Source: JBBQUN01 sp963717115 (GTDB lineage Bacteria > Actinomycetota > Acidimicrobiia > Acidimicrobiales > SZUA-35). From it: a stretch of DNA of 64,000 nt. Shown here in pieces: positions 17,061 through 25,389 of this stretch. The notes below the pieces were generated by a model, which was not told where the DNA came from, did no database searches, and worked only from the letters and a program-made list of their open reading frames with translations. A program made the position numbers and the translations under genes. The DNA is taken from contig CAVQVO010000004.1 of the NCBI GenBank assembly GCA_963717115.1, positions 1 through 64,000 of the forward strand, in the 5' to 3' direction. How positions within the stretch are numbered: the first letter of the stretch is position 1; every line of letters starts with the position of its first letter.

Positions 17061-17100
17061 CTCACCCCTCACCCCTCACCCCTCACCCCTCACCCCTCAC
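17061..17100. repeat. Heptamer tandem repeat CTCACCC
   Basis: About 5.7 perfect copies of CTCACCC (GTGAGGG on the other strand) run without interruption in the gap upstream of the LuxR-type regulator. The repeat ends next to the inverted repeat at 17103. GTGAGGG also flanks the inverted repeat at 36464 (at 36517 and 36546), so the heptamer belongs to the same dispersed element. Confidence 0.85.
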
Positions 17101-17102
17101 AA

Positions 17103-17154
17103 CCGTTCTGGCGAGTCTCCGTCCCGGACCAGGGGCGGAGTCCCGCCAGAACGG
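17103..17154. repeat. Dispersed inverted repeat CCGTTCTGGCG / CGCCAGAACGG
   Basis: A perfect 11-base inverted repeat (17103-17113 and 17144-17154). The 30-base spacer is itself partly self-complementary (CTCCG near 17117, CGGAG near 17136), so the whole could fold into a hairpin of about 20 pairs. A partial further arm, CTCGCCAGAAGGG, lies near 17172. It sits between the divergent LuxR-type and SDR genes. Confidence 0.8.
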
Positions 17155-17253
17155 GAGTTGGGGGACGGGGCCTCGCCAGAAGGGCTGGAGTGTCGACCAG
17201 CGGTGACCTAACGTCGCCGGCGTCAGCCTCACCTCGTCGGACGGAGTCCACCC

Positions 17254-18096
17254 ATGACCGATGAACTCGCCGATCGACCCGGCAGTGGTCGCCTCGACGG
17301 GCAGATCGCCATCGTCGTCGGGGCCGGACAGTCGCCGGGAAGCGGACCCGACGACACCACGATCGGGAACGGTCGGGCGACGGCGTTGCTGTTCGCCCGC
17401 GAGGGGGCACGAGTGCTGGCGGTCGATCGCGATCCGGCGTCGGTGGCCGAGACGGTCGAGCTGATCGAGGCCGCCGGCGGTACCGCCTCGGCACTGCAGG
17501 CCGACGTCACCGACGAAGACACCATCAAGAAGATCCCCGTGGCCTGCCTGGATCGGTTCGGTGCCCCGACGATCCTGCACAACAACGTCGGGATCGGCAC
17601 CGGGGACGGCGGCGTGACGGGCATGGAACGCGACGTCTGGGAGCGGATCTTCGACGTCAACGTGACGGGCCTGATGCTCACCTGCAAACACGTGATCCCG
17701 GCGCTGCGGGCCGGCGGAGGAGGATCCATCACGAGCGTCTCGTCGGTCGCCGCCGTGGCCTCCACACCGCTCGCGGCCTACAAGAGTTCGAAAGCCGCGC
17801 TCAACGCCCTCACGCACCACCTCGCGACCGCGAACTTCCGGTACGGCATCCGGGTGAACGCGATCATGCCCGGACTCATGGACACCCCCATGGCCATCGG
17901 CGGCCACGCGGCGGCCCAGGGCATCGATCCCGACGAGCTGCGAGCGAAGCGGAACCAGATGGTGCCCTTCGGACGGCAGCAGGGCACCGGCTGGGACACC
18001 GCCTATGCGGCGCTCTATCTCAACTCGCCCGAAGCCCGGTTCGTGACCGGCGTGATCCTTCCCGTCGACGGAGGTCAGATGGCTCGGATCGGCTGA
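17254..18096 (+). CDS. Short-chain dehydrogenase/reductase
   Basis: A 280-residue classical SDR. The cofactor region reads IAIVVGAGQSPGSG, an insertion-bearing form of TGxxxGxG, followed by VLAVDRD, where the Asp favours NAD. HNNVGIG stands in for NNAG; the catalytic Ser is in SITSVSSVAAV and the Tyr/Lys in AAYKSSKAALN. The C-terminus VTGVILPVDGGQM is typical. Substrate is unknown; several close families oxidise cyclic or secondary alcohols. It is monocistronic, preceded by the 17.1 kb repeat. Confidence 0.9.
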   Translation: MTDELADRPGSGRLDGQIAIVVGAGQSPGSGPDDTTIGNGRATALLFAREGARVLAVDRDPASVAETVELIEAAGGTASALQADVTDEDTIKKIPVACLDRFGAPTILHNNVGIGTGDGGVTGMERDVWERIFDVNVTGLMLTCKHVIPALRAGGGGSITSVSSVAAVASTPLAAYKSSKAALNALTHHLATANFRYGIRVNAIMPGLMDTPMAIGGHAAAQGIDPDELRAKRNQMVPFGRQQGTGWDTAYAALYLNSPEARFVTGVILPVDGGQMARIG

Positions 18097-18257
18097 GTTC
18101 GTCCACCGATGCAGACACGGGCGGCGATCCGAATCGACCACGTTCCGCGGTCGATTCGCCGTGCCGATGCGGACCTCGCCGTTGCCGCCGGTGATCCGTC
18201 GTGGCAGGATGTCGGCCGTGTGGTGAGGGCGAAGCGCCCGGCGGAGTGGAGTTCGAC

Positions 18258-18957
18258 ATGGCGAAGACGATGAGATCCGAACGCGAACCGTGGTGGGCAC
18301 GGAAGTCCGTCTGGCTGATCGCGCTCGCTCTGATCAATCTCGGGGCGCTGGCCGGCATCGAGCGGCGATCGCGTTCGATCGGGATCGAGGACGAGCAGGC
18401 CGATCGTGCCACCGTGCCGTCGATGACCCTCGGGGCGACGTCGGACGGCCGGTCGACCGAAGCCGGCGATCCGGGGTCGTCCACCTCCGCCCCGGCGACG
18501 ACGCTGTCCAAGGCCGTCGACGTCGACGTCGACCGTCGCGCCGAGCCTCGCACCGTCGACCTCGACCACCGTCACCGGTGTTCCGTCGACCGTCGCCGTC
18601 GCTTCGTCCGTCGACGTCCCGTCGGGGGCCGCCGCCGTTGCCGTCCCCTCGACGGCGCCCGCAGTGGCCGTTCCCACGAGCGACGTTCCGCCGGCTGCGC
18701 CCGAGACCACGGCGAAACCGGTCCGGGTCGTCACCACGGTCGCACCTGCCACGACGGTGGCACCGGCAACGACCGCAACTCCGGCCACGACGACATCACC
18801 GGCAACGACCGTTCCCTCCGAGGCTCGGACGGCCACCACCGACAACGGGCGCGACGCCGAACGTCGCGACGAGCGCGAACGGAAGCGGGCCGAACGCCGC
18901 GACGACCGCCGCGATGATGACGATGACGACGAACGGTCGCGAGATCGACGACGATGA
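18258..18957 (+). pseudogene. Membrane-anchored low-complexity protein with a frame change
   Basis: The N-terminus from 18258 has one membrane segment (SVWLIALALINLGALAGI) and a positive lead. Near 18500-18535 the sensible frame changes by one: the new frame is Ala/Thr/Pro/Val-rich (VTTVAPATTVAPATTATPAT) and ends in a charged tail (RDDRRDDDDDDERSRDRRR) at 18957. The original frame turns Arg/His-rich, which suggests an indel. The product would be a single-pass protein with a flexible extracellular linker. No family is recognised, and the start of the second part cannot be fixed. Confidence 0.5.
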
Positions 18958-18991
18958 CGACGACGATGACGATGACGACGATGACGACGAC
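18947..18991 (+). repeat. GAC/GAT triplet run (poly-Asp in one frame)
   Basis: Fifteen consecutive GAC or GAT triplets. In one frame they encode 15 aspartates followed by TGA at 18992; in the frame of the preceding linker the protein stops inside the run at 18957. Slippage here would change the C-terminus of the upstream protein. Confidence 0.8.
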
Positions 18992-19020
18992 TGAGCCGGC
19001 CCGGCGGCCCGCCGAACGCC

Positions 19021-19863
19021 TCAGTCCAAGAAGCCCGTGACGAGGAACTCGACGCGGCGGTTCGCCTGACGGCCCTCGGGTGTGTCGTTCGAGGCCACCG
19101 GTTCGGCCTCGCCCCGGCCCTGGGTCGTGAGACGTACCGGGTCGATGCCTCGGCTCTCGATCGCCACGGCGGTCGCCTGGGCCCGCTGGAGCGACAGCGC
19201 GAGGTTGGTCGCCTCGTCTCCGGTCGCATCGGTGTGGCCGATGATCGTGAGCGACAGTTGGGACCGAGCCGAGAGCATCTCGACCGCCAGGTCGATGAGG
19301 GGGGCGTACTGCTCCCCGATGTCGGCCCCGCCGGTCGGGAACTGGACGGTCTCGGCCACCGTCAGCCGGACGGGTTGGGCGGGGTCGAAGACGGCGTCGG
19401 CCTCGATTCGGAAGTTGTTGATGACCCGCTCGTCTCCGAGCAGGCCGTGGGCGGCGAGCTCGAACGCATCGGAGATCTCCTGGCTGGGAACGGAACCCTC
19501 CAGGTAGACGTCGTCGCCGTCGACGACGATCCGCTGGGTCGGCTCATCGATCGAGGCCGACAGGGGTGCAGGTTCCGGGTCGGCCGCGAAGAGGTCCTCG
19601 ACGAGGGGCCAGGCGAGGAGCGCGCCGACGATCGCGCCGGCGATCAGCGGTGTCCAGGTGGCGATCCGGACCAGGGTGGACGTGACGGTCGTGACGGGGC
19701 GCACCCGCTGGCGTCGCTCCGACCGTCGTTCCGAGCGGGATGTCCGGCCGCCTGGCTGCGGGGTGGGGGCCGTCGGGCTCGGTGCGTAGAGCACCGGAAC
19801 GACGGTGTGATCGGGTGAGACCTGCTCACCAACCCAGCCATCGGTCATCGTCATGGTGGTCAC
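19021..19863 (-). CDS. OmpA-family C-terminal domain protein with BON-like segment
   Basis: A 280-residue protein with a positively charged N-terminus, one membrane segment (TPLIAGAIVGALLAWPLV, about 71-88), then a BON-like region (RIVVDGDDVYLEGSVPSQEI) and a C-terminal OmpA peptidoglycan-binding domain (LTIIGHTDATGDEATNLALS and GRGEAEPVASNDTPEGRQAN). OmpA-like domains bind diaminopimelate in the wall. It overlaps the upstream FHA gene by 38 bases, so the two are coupled. A similar protein is encoded at 49999. Confidence 0.85.
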   Translation of the reverse strand: MTTMTMTDGWVGEQVSPDHTVVPVLYAPSPTAPTPQPGGRTSRSERRSERRQRVRPVTTVTSTLVRIATWTPLIAGAIVGALLAWPLVEDLFAADPEPAPLSASIDEPTQRIVVDGDDVYLEGSVPSQEISDAFELAAHGLLGDERVINNFRIEADAVFDPAQPVRLTVAETVQFPTGGADIGEQYAPLIDLAVEMLSARSQLSLTIIGHTDATGDEATNLALSLQRAQATAVAIESRGIDPVRLTTQGRGEAEPVASNDTPEGRQANRRVEFLVTGFLD

Positions 19864-21085
19864 CCCCCCGACGCACGAACTCGGCCAACTGGTACGCCAC
19901 CTCCAGTGCGAACAGCGACGACACCCCGACCGGCGTCACCCCCTCGGCGGCGAACCCGTCGAACCGGTCCACGATCGTGGCGGTGTCGGAGCGGACGTCG
20001 AGCACCACGCCGACCGATTCGGGGAGTTCCTGCCCTCGCTCCAGCAGGACGATCGCACCGGTCTCCGGGACGGCGTGGGGCGCCGATTCGTCGATGATCC
20101 GGACATGGAGTGGGCGGGGGACCGTCGGGGTCATGGTGGGCAGTGAGGCGAACCAGGCCCAGTCGTTGTGTCGATTGCCCGTCTGGAGTTCGATGATCAG
20201 GCTGCCCCGACGAGACTGTGCGCACAATGACAGCGCGACCCACGAGGCGATCGGTCGGGTCGCCGATCGGGTCCCGACGAGGGCGATGGAATGGGATCCG
20301 AGGTCGACGCCGATCGGCGCCGACGGCAGCGAGCCGATCGCTTCCAGTTCGTGCAGGGTGGCCGGGTTGAGATCGGACAGATCACCCGGGAACGCGAACG
20401 GGAAATCGGTGAGGGCCATGACCACCCGCCCGAAGCTGGTCTGACCCGGAGCGGCGGCGAAGAGTCCGCTGCCGCCCGACGCGACGATCTGGCGGATGTC
20501 GTAGGGATTCAGCGCGGCCTTTCGGCGCTCCCGGGCGGCCACGCTCCGGGTCGCCAGGCCCCACTCGAGGACCGACGGGTCGACGGCGCGGCCCCGGCGA
20601 CGTGAGGGCGCGAGGGGCGCGACCCCCGGGGTCCGCTTCTCACGCTGTTGGAGCGGGGGTCCGGCGGTGGCGACGACGAATCGGGCCGAACCGGCGTCGA
20701 TCACCTGACCGAGGGCAACGCTGGTCGGCGACAGGACCGTGAAGCCATCGAGCCGGATGCCCCCCGGTGGTGGGATCAGCGTCACGCAGCCGGCAGGGTC
20801 GATCGTCAGACCGAAGCGTGGCGTCGTCGGCTCCCCCGCAGCGAGGGCCGACGGCGACGAGCGATGGCCGAAGCGATACGACCCCACCGCGAGCGGATAG
20901 GTGCCCCCGGCGTGGATCCCGGCGATCTGTCGCAGCTCGAGTGCCGCCGACAGCTCCGGAACGCCTCCGGCCCCGACCGGGAGCGAGCGTCGGTGATCGG
21001 TCGGTTCCGAGGGCCGGGCCCCGATCGTGGTGGTGGTCTTGGACGTCGGAGGCGAGTTCTGCACGCATAGGTAGGCCCTAGGCAT
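19826..21085 (-). CDS. FHA-like protein with an EccC/EssC-like fragment lacking a complete ATPase
   Basis: A 419-residue protein. The N-terminal part (LRQIAGIHAGGTYPLAVGSY, then LDGFTVLSPTSVALGQ) looks like the FHA-type fold of EssC/FtsK-type translocases. Residues about 180-300 (ERRKAALNPYDIRQIVASGG, then FPFAFPGDLSDLNPATLHEL and IGVDLGSHSIALVGT) follow the linker and degenerate region that precedes the RecA ATPase in EccC proteins. No Walker A motif follows. It may be a truncated or repurposed type VII-like component; no other ESX gene is nearby. Confidence 0.6.
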   Translation of the reverse strand: MPRAYLCVQNSPPTSKTTTTIGARPSEPTDHRRSLPVGAGGVPELSAALELRQIAGIHAGGTYPLAVGSYRFGHRSSPSALAAGEPTTPRFGLTIDPAGCVTLIPPPGGIRLDGFTVLSPTSVALGQVIDAGSARFVVATAGPPLQQREKRTPGVAPLAPSRRRGRAVDPSVLEWGLATRSVAARERRKAALNPYDIRQIVASGGSGLFAAAPGQTSFGRVVMALTDFPFAFPGDLSDLNPATLHELEAIGSLPSAPIGVDLGSHSIALVGTRSATRPIASWVALSLCAQSRRGSLIIELQTGNRHNDWAWFASLPTMTPTVPRPLHVRIIDESAPHAVPETGAIVLLERGQELPESVGVVLDVRSDTATIVDRFDGFAAEGVTPVGVSSLFALEVAYQLAEFVRRGGDHHDDDRWLGW

Positions 21086-21127
21086 CGTCGTCTGTCGGAA
21101 AAATCTTGAAGGTCCTTGAGAAAAACT

Positions 21128-21787
21128 TCACGGTCGGAGCCAGGTCCAACGGATCAGGTTCGGCCGGAGGCGGTGGGTGGGACGGCTCGGGTCGAGGGCC
21201 AGCCGGCCGACGATGAGCGCCGCCATGACCGTGCTCCCTCCTCCGCCGATGATGAGTGCCCAATCCCCGAGCGTCGATCCGTAGAGCAGCCAGATGAGGG
21301 CCTCGATCAGTCCCATCACCCACGTACTCGCCGAGATTCCGTCGGTTCGGGTCGCCCGCAGGGCCGTTGCGGTCGCCGGAGCGAACTGCGCGCCGTAGGA
21401 GAGGCCGATGGCCAGGCCCACGCCCGGCAGTCCCCCGACGATCAGCGCGAGCAGCGGTATCGAGCCGAAGATGCCGAGGCCGAGGACGAGGGAACGCAGA
21501 CCCGACGTTCCGGCGATCCTCAGCAGGTCGACGGCCATGGCGAGATACAGGATCGCGGCCACCGACGAGACGGGAAGCAGGCCCCAGAGACCGTTGGGGA
21601 GGGCGTAGGCGATCCACCACAGGTTCATGGCGATTCCGACGCCGATCCAGCTCGCCGATACCCCTTCGAGGTCGCCGGTGCGTCGCAGGCGACGCGCCTG
21701 GGGAAGGATCATCCCCGCCCCGAAGACGTTCGCGACGACGAGGAGGAACGGCATGAGGGTGGCGAGCAATCCGCTCTCGTGCAACAC
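21128..21787 (-). CDS. PQ-loop (SWEET/MtN3-like) membrane protein
   Basis: A 219-residue protein with about seven hydrophobic helices and two PQ-loop-like repeats: AGMILPQARRLRRTGDLEGV with SASWIGVGIAMNLWWIAYAL, and YGAQFAPATATALRATRTDG with ISASTWVMGLIEALIWLLYG. That is the 3+1+3 layout of SWEET/PQ-loop carriers. The family moves sugars or amino acids by facilitated diffusion; the substrate is unknown here. It starts with GTG and faces away from the CGNR regulator. Confidence 0.75.
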   Translation of the reverse strand: MLHESGLLATLMPFLLVVANVFGAGMILPQARRLRRTGDLEGVSASWIGVGIAMNLWWIAYALPNGLWGLLPVSSVAAILYLAMAVDLLRIAGTSGLRSLVLGLGIFGSIPLLALIVGGLPGVGLAIGLSYGAQFAPATATALRATRTDGISASTWVMGLIEALIWLLYGSTLGDWALIIGGGGSTVMAALIVGRLALDPSRPTHRLRPNLIRWTWLRP

Positions 21788-21920
21788 GGGAGGTCCGATC
21801 AGGGGAGCGACGAGATGAACCGTCGGAGTGATGTAATGACTGAAAGAAGAATAGAACCTGACACGTAAGGATCTATCAAGGGTTAGACCATCACAACAAC
21901 CTCGGCGCTAGACTTTTCCC
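21788..21920. promoter_or_regulatory. AT-richer divergent promoter region
   Basis: This gap between two divergent genes is clearly poorer in GC than its surroundings. For the plus-strand gene, TAGACT at 21909-21914 lies seven bases before the GTG at 21921, as expected for a -10 box of a leaderless transcript. A TTAGAC at 21883-21888 is a possible but widely spaced -35 box. Confidence 0.35.
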
Positions 21921-22466
21921 GTGCACGTGGCATCGCCGACCCGTTCCGAGATCCGGTTGACCCTCGAAACGACGGTCGATCTCGTCAATGCATCGGCCGA
22001 GCCCGGCTTCGATCCCCGATCGATCCTCGAAGCGGCTGGGTTCACTCGGGCCGACAAGGCGTCGGACGCCTCGATCCTTCGGCTCCGAGCCCGAATCGAG
22101 GCACTGTCGACCCTCGTTCGAGGTCTCGGCGACCTCGGGGTCGCCGACGCCTCGGATCTGGTCAACGAGCAGCTCACCGAACTCCCCATCCGCCCGTCGA
22201 TCGCCGACCACGGCGGCGCCGGCCCGCACCTGCACTGGACCCCGGCCACCGCCACCTTCGACGACCAGGTGATCTCCGACGTCGTGATGGCGCTCGCATC
22301 GGAGCTGTGCGACAACGGAACGTCGCGGTTCGGCGTCTGCGCCGCCGACGGCTGCGACCGGGTGTTCTACGACAGCACCCGGAATCGGTCGAGGCGCTTC
22401 TGCACCGATCCCCGCTGTGCCAGCCGAACCCACACCGCCGACCATCGAGCCCGGCGCCGTCGCTGA
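21921..22466 (+). CDS. CGNR zinc-finger putative transcription regulator
   Basis: A 181-residue protein of the ABATE/CGNR family. Residues 1-135 form the helical stress-sensing-type N-terminal domain. The C-terminus is the zinc finger: CAADGCDRVFYDSTRNRSRR, then FCTDPRCASRTHTADHRARR, where the usual CGNR is CASR. Such proteins are presumed stress-responsive DNA-binding regulators. It begins with GTG, probably leaderless. The divergent PQ-loop gene is an obvious candidate target. Confidence 0.85.
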   Translation: MHVASPTRSEIRLTLETTVDLVNASAEPGFDPRSILEAAGFTRADKASDASILRLRARIEALSTLVRGLGDLGVADASDLVNEQLTELPIRPSIADHGGAGPHLHWTPATATFDDQVISDVVMALASELCDNGTSRFGVCAADGCDRVFYDSTRNRSRRFCTDPRCASRTHTADHRARRRR

Positions 22467-22479
22467 CGGCCCGCTCGCC

Positions 22480-22842
22480 TCAGCGACGCCCGATCGCGTT
22501 GAGGTAGCTGTAGAGGGTGACCCGGCTGACGCCCATCCAGTTCGCCACGTCCTCGACCGCACCCCGGAGGAGGAAGGCCCCCTGCTCGTCGAGCCGGCGG
22601 ACCGCGACCTGCTTCTGTTCCCGCGACATGTCGACCAAGCGTGCGCCGATCTCTCGCTCGATGGCCGAGACGAAGCGCTCGAGGGCGCCGTGGAGCTCCG
22701 ACGGCCGCAGGTAGGCCACCGTCTCGCCCCGCCATCGGACCGGTTGATCGCCCGGGCGGGACGACTCGACGGGCACGAGGCCGGCCCCCAGGGACTCGAC
22801 GACGGGCCGCAGCGCCGCCAGGAACTCGGCCGGTTCGGTCAC
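22480..22842 (-). CDS. Small HTH protein (DauR/YheO-like C-terminus)
   Basis: A 120-residue protein whose last third is a helix-turn-helix (AVEDVANWMGVSRVTLYSYL). It is preceded by a segment (VDMSREQKQVAVRRLDEQGA) like that of the DauR/YheO HTH, but without the long PAS-like region. It starts with GTG in a GTGA overlap with the thiamine-binding-type gene upstream. Pairing of a small sensor with an HTH suggests a regulator of nearby genes, perhaps the divergent ABC importer. Confidence 0.7.
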   Translation of the reverse strand: MTEPAEFLAALRPVVESLGAGLVPVESSRPGDQPVRWRGETVAYLRPSELHGALERFVSAIEREIGARLVDMSREQKQVAVRRLDEQGAFLLRGAVEDVANWMGVSRVTLYSYLNAIGRR

Positions 22843-23075
22843 GCCACTTCGAGACGGATCTGGATCGCCGTCGCCCCCTGCGAGAAGCCGGCGGCCAGCG
22901 CCGGGGCCAGGGCGGCCAGGATGGCATCGAGGTCGGCCTCGGCCGAGGTGGCGAAGGGCCCCATGTCGGGGGCGAGTCCGGAGGTGTCGAGTGACTCGAC
23001 GACGGCGTGCACGTGCGGTCCGGGCTGGTTCTCCTTGAAGGGCTCCACCAGGACCTCCAGTCGGGCGAGAGGCAT
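22839..23075 (-). CDS. MTH1187/YkoF-like thiamine-binding family protein
   Basis: A 78-residue single-domain protein with the ferredoxin-like pattern of the MTH1187 family: RLEVLVEPFKENQPGPHVHA, then LAPDMGPFATSAEADLDAIL and QGATAIQIRLEV. Family members bind thiamine or related ligands. No TPP riboswitch or thiamine gene is seen nearby, so the ligand is open. It is first in a two-gene operon and is translationally coupled to the HTH protein. Confidence 0.65.
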   Translation of the reverse strand: MPLARLEVLVEPFKENQPGPHVHAVVESLDTSGLAPDMGPFATSAEADLDAILAALAPALAAGFSQGATAIQIRLEVA

Positions 23076-23241
23076 GGATTCGACCCTAGTCGCGGGCCCC
23101 TGCGGCGTTCTCGGCGGCGGGATCGGCAGGTGAGGGACGCTCCGGTGAGCGGGTTGACGGACCGTTCACACCTCGATCACGGTTCCGACGCCGGCCGACC
23201 GGTACGTTCGGGCCGGTGAGGTCGGCTGGTTCGAAGCGTGC

Positions 23242-24407
23242 ATGGGAGGCAACCTCGACGTGACCGCAACGGCGAACCCCGAGCGACCAGGTCCTGCGGC
23301 ATCGGATGGGCCCTCGCGGCTTCGCGCCGGCCTGCGTCCCTTCGTCGGGCTGGTCGTTCCCCTGGTCGCCGTACTGGCTGCGCTCCTCGTCGGCGCCGTC
23401 ATGCTCCTGGCCCTCGGCGCCAACCCTTTGACCGGCTACGCCGCGCTCGTGACGGGTGCGGTGGGCGGCGGTGATGCACTGGCCGACACCGCGATCAAGT
23501 CGATGCCGCTCATGCTCGTCGGCGTCGGGATCTCGATCGCCTTCCGGGCCGGGGTGATCAACATCGGTGGTGAGGGCCAGATCGTTGCCGGCGCGATCTT
23601 GTCGACCATCCTGGCCCTGGCCATTCCGTCGACGCCGCGAGTCGTTCCTCGTTCCGCTCGTCCTCCTCGCCGGAGCCGCCGGCGGCGGGGTCTGGGGCGC
23701 AATTCCCGGAGCACTCAAGGCCTACGCCGGGGTCAACGAGATCCTCTCGACGATCATGATGAACATCGTCGCGGCCCAGTTGCTCAGCTTCTTGCTCCAG
23801 GACCTGCTCATCGAGAAGGGGGCGATCAGGATCCAGCAGACCAAGCGCCTGTCGGAGAACGCCGATCTGCCCTTGCTGCCCGGCGGAACCCGTCTGCATC
23901 TCGGGTTCGTGATCGCGCTGGTCGTCGCCGTGCTCGGTTACGTCCTGCTGTTCCGGAGTGCCCTCGGCGTTCGTCTCCGGGCCGTCGGACACAACCCGCA
24001 TGCCTCGCGCTACGCCGGCCATGCCGGTGCAACGAAGCGTCGTGCAGGCGATGGCCCTCAGCGGCGCCTGTGCGGGGATCGCCGGCGCGGTGCTGGTCTT
24101 CGGCAGTGAGTCGCACCGGTTGATCGGCGAGGGTGGCATCGGAGGGTTCACCGGAAACGCCGGCTTCAACGGGATCGTTGCCGCCCTCTTCGGTGGCCTG
24201 CATCCGCTCTACACGATCCCGGCGTCGTTCCTCTTCGGCGGCATGCTCACCGGCGGGATCGAACTCCAGCGAGAGCTCCAGGTCCCGGCGGCGCTGATCG
24301 TGGCGCTCAATGGCGTCGTCGTGGTGTTCGTGGTCAGCAGTCTGCGGTTGAAGACCAGGCTCGAGCGTTGGATCGACGCCGGTGGCCGGGGCGAGGTGGC
24401 GTCGTGA
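23242..24407 (+). pseudogene. Nucleoside-type ABC permease (YufP/NupP-like), two frameshifts
   Basis: About 385 residues of an inner-membrane permease of the BmpA/PnrA-associated family. The first part reads from 23242 (LVVPLVAVLAALLVGAVMLL, AFRAGVINIGGEGQIVAG). The frame changes near 23645; the second part holds the conserved YAGVNEILSTIMMNIVAAQL loop and VGHNPHASRYAG. It changes again near 24020; the last part holds IGGFTGNAGFNGIVAALFGG and ends at 24407. The pieces abut exactly and no domain is missing, so two single-base errors are more likely than real decay. The stop overlaps the next permease (GTGA). Confidence 0.8.
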
Positions 24408-25336
24408 GCGAGTTCCTCACCGTGTCGGTCATCATCGCCACCTTGGCCTCCGGCATTCGTCTGGCCACCCCGTTCCTGTTGGCGGCGCTCGGCGAGACGC
24501 TCGGCCAGCGCAGTGGCGTGCTGAACCTCGGAGTCGAGGGCGTCATGCTGCTCGGCGCCTACGCGGCCTACTACACGGCGTTGCGGTCGGATCAGGCCTG
24601 GTTCGGGGTGCTCGCCGCGCTCGGAGTCGGGCTGCTCATGGGTTTGATCTACTCCCTCGTCACGATCGGGCTCCATGCCGAACAGGGCATCAGTGGGATC
24701 GGGATCTACCTCTTCGGACTCGGGTTCACCGACCTGCTGTTCCAGAAGCAGGTCGGGACCCCGCTCCCGATCGACGGTCTCGGCCAGATCGCCATCCCGG
24801 TCCTGAGCGACATTCCCGAGGTCGGGACCCTGCTGTTCGATCACAGCGCTCTCGTCTACGTCGCCTTCCTCCTCGTTCCGGTCATGTGGTTCGTGGTCAA
24901 CCGCACGACGTTCGGACTCAATGTCCGCGCCGTCGGTGAGACACCCGAGGCCGCCGACACGCTGGGCGTGAGCGTGAACCGCATCCGGGTCGCCACGATC
25001 TGCATCGGCAACACGTTCGCCGGCCTGGCCGGAGCGGCGCTGGCGCTCGAGGTGGGGGTCTTCCAGCAGAATCTCACCTCGGGGCAGGGATTCATCGCCA
25101 TCGCGCTCGTCTACTTCGGTGCCTGGCGCATGGTCGGCGCCATGAGCGGAGCCCTGCTCTTCGGCATCGTCTCGGCCACCGTCCTGCAATGGAAGACGCT
25201 CGGCATCGTCTCGGGATCGGCTTCGAGCCTCACGGCCATGGCCCCCGCCATTCTCACGATCCTGGTACTGGTCGCCGTCAGTCGACGCATCGGTGCCCCC
25301 GCAGCTCTGACCCGGCCCTTCGACCGAAACGCCTGA
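24404..25336 (+). CDS. Nucleoside-type ABC permease (YufQ/NupQ-like)
   Basis: A 310-residue permease with about nine membrane helices. Near the N-terminus is the family signature (LGETLGQRSGVLNLGVEGVM); near the middle, RAVGETPEAADTLGVSVNRI is the cytoplasmic coupling region for the ATPase. It pairs with the preceding permease to form the transmembrane channel. GTG start at 24404, overlapping the previous stop. It is intact, unlike its two transporter partners. Confidence 0.9.
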   Translation: MSEFLTVSVIIATLASGIRLATPFLLAALGETLGQRSGVLNLGVEGVMLLGAYAAYYTALRSDQAWFGVLAALGVGLLMGLIYSLVTIGLHAEQGISGIGIYLFGLGFTDLLFQKQVGTPLPIDGLGQIAIPVLSDIPEVGTLLFDHSALVYVAFLLVPVMWFVVNRTTFGLNVRAVGETPEAADTLGVSVNRIRVATICIGNTFAGLAGAALALEVGVFQQNLTSGQGFIAIALVYFGAWRMVGAMSGALLFGIVSATVLQWKTLGIVSGSASSLTAMAPAILTILVLVAVSRRIGAPAALTRPFDRNA

Positions 25337-25389
25337 CCGGTGTCGGAACACCCACCAATCCCGGTGGGTGGACCAAGAGAGGAAACAAC

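Noticed and set aside
17061..17100. CRISPR-like repeat array
   Set aside because: The unit is seven bases with no spacers; it is a simple tandem repeat, and no cas gene is present in the window.
19826..21085. Type VII secretion locus
   Set aside because: Only an EccC-like fragment without Walker A is present; no WXG100, EccB, EccD or EccE gene is nearby.
23076..23241. TPP riboswitch near the thiamine-binding-type gene
   Set aside because: I see no thi-box-like sequence or plausible fold in the gap.
23640..24025. Programmed frameshifting in the ABC permease
   Set aside because: Two shifts without slippery heptamers or following structures make errors or mutation more likely.
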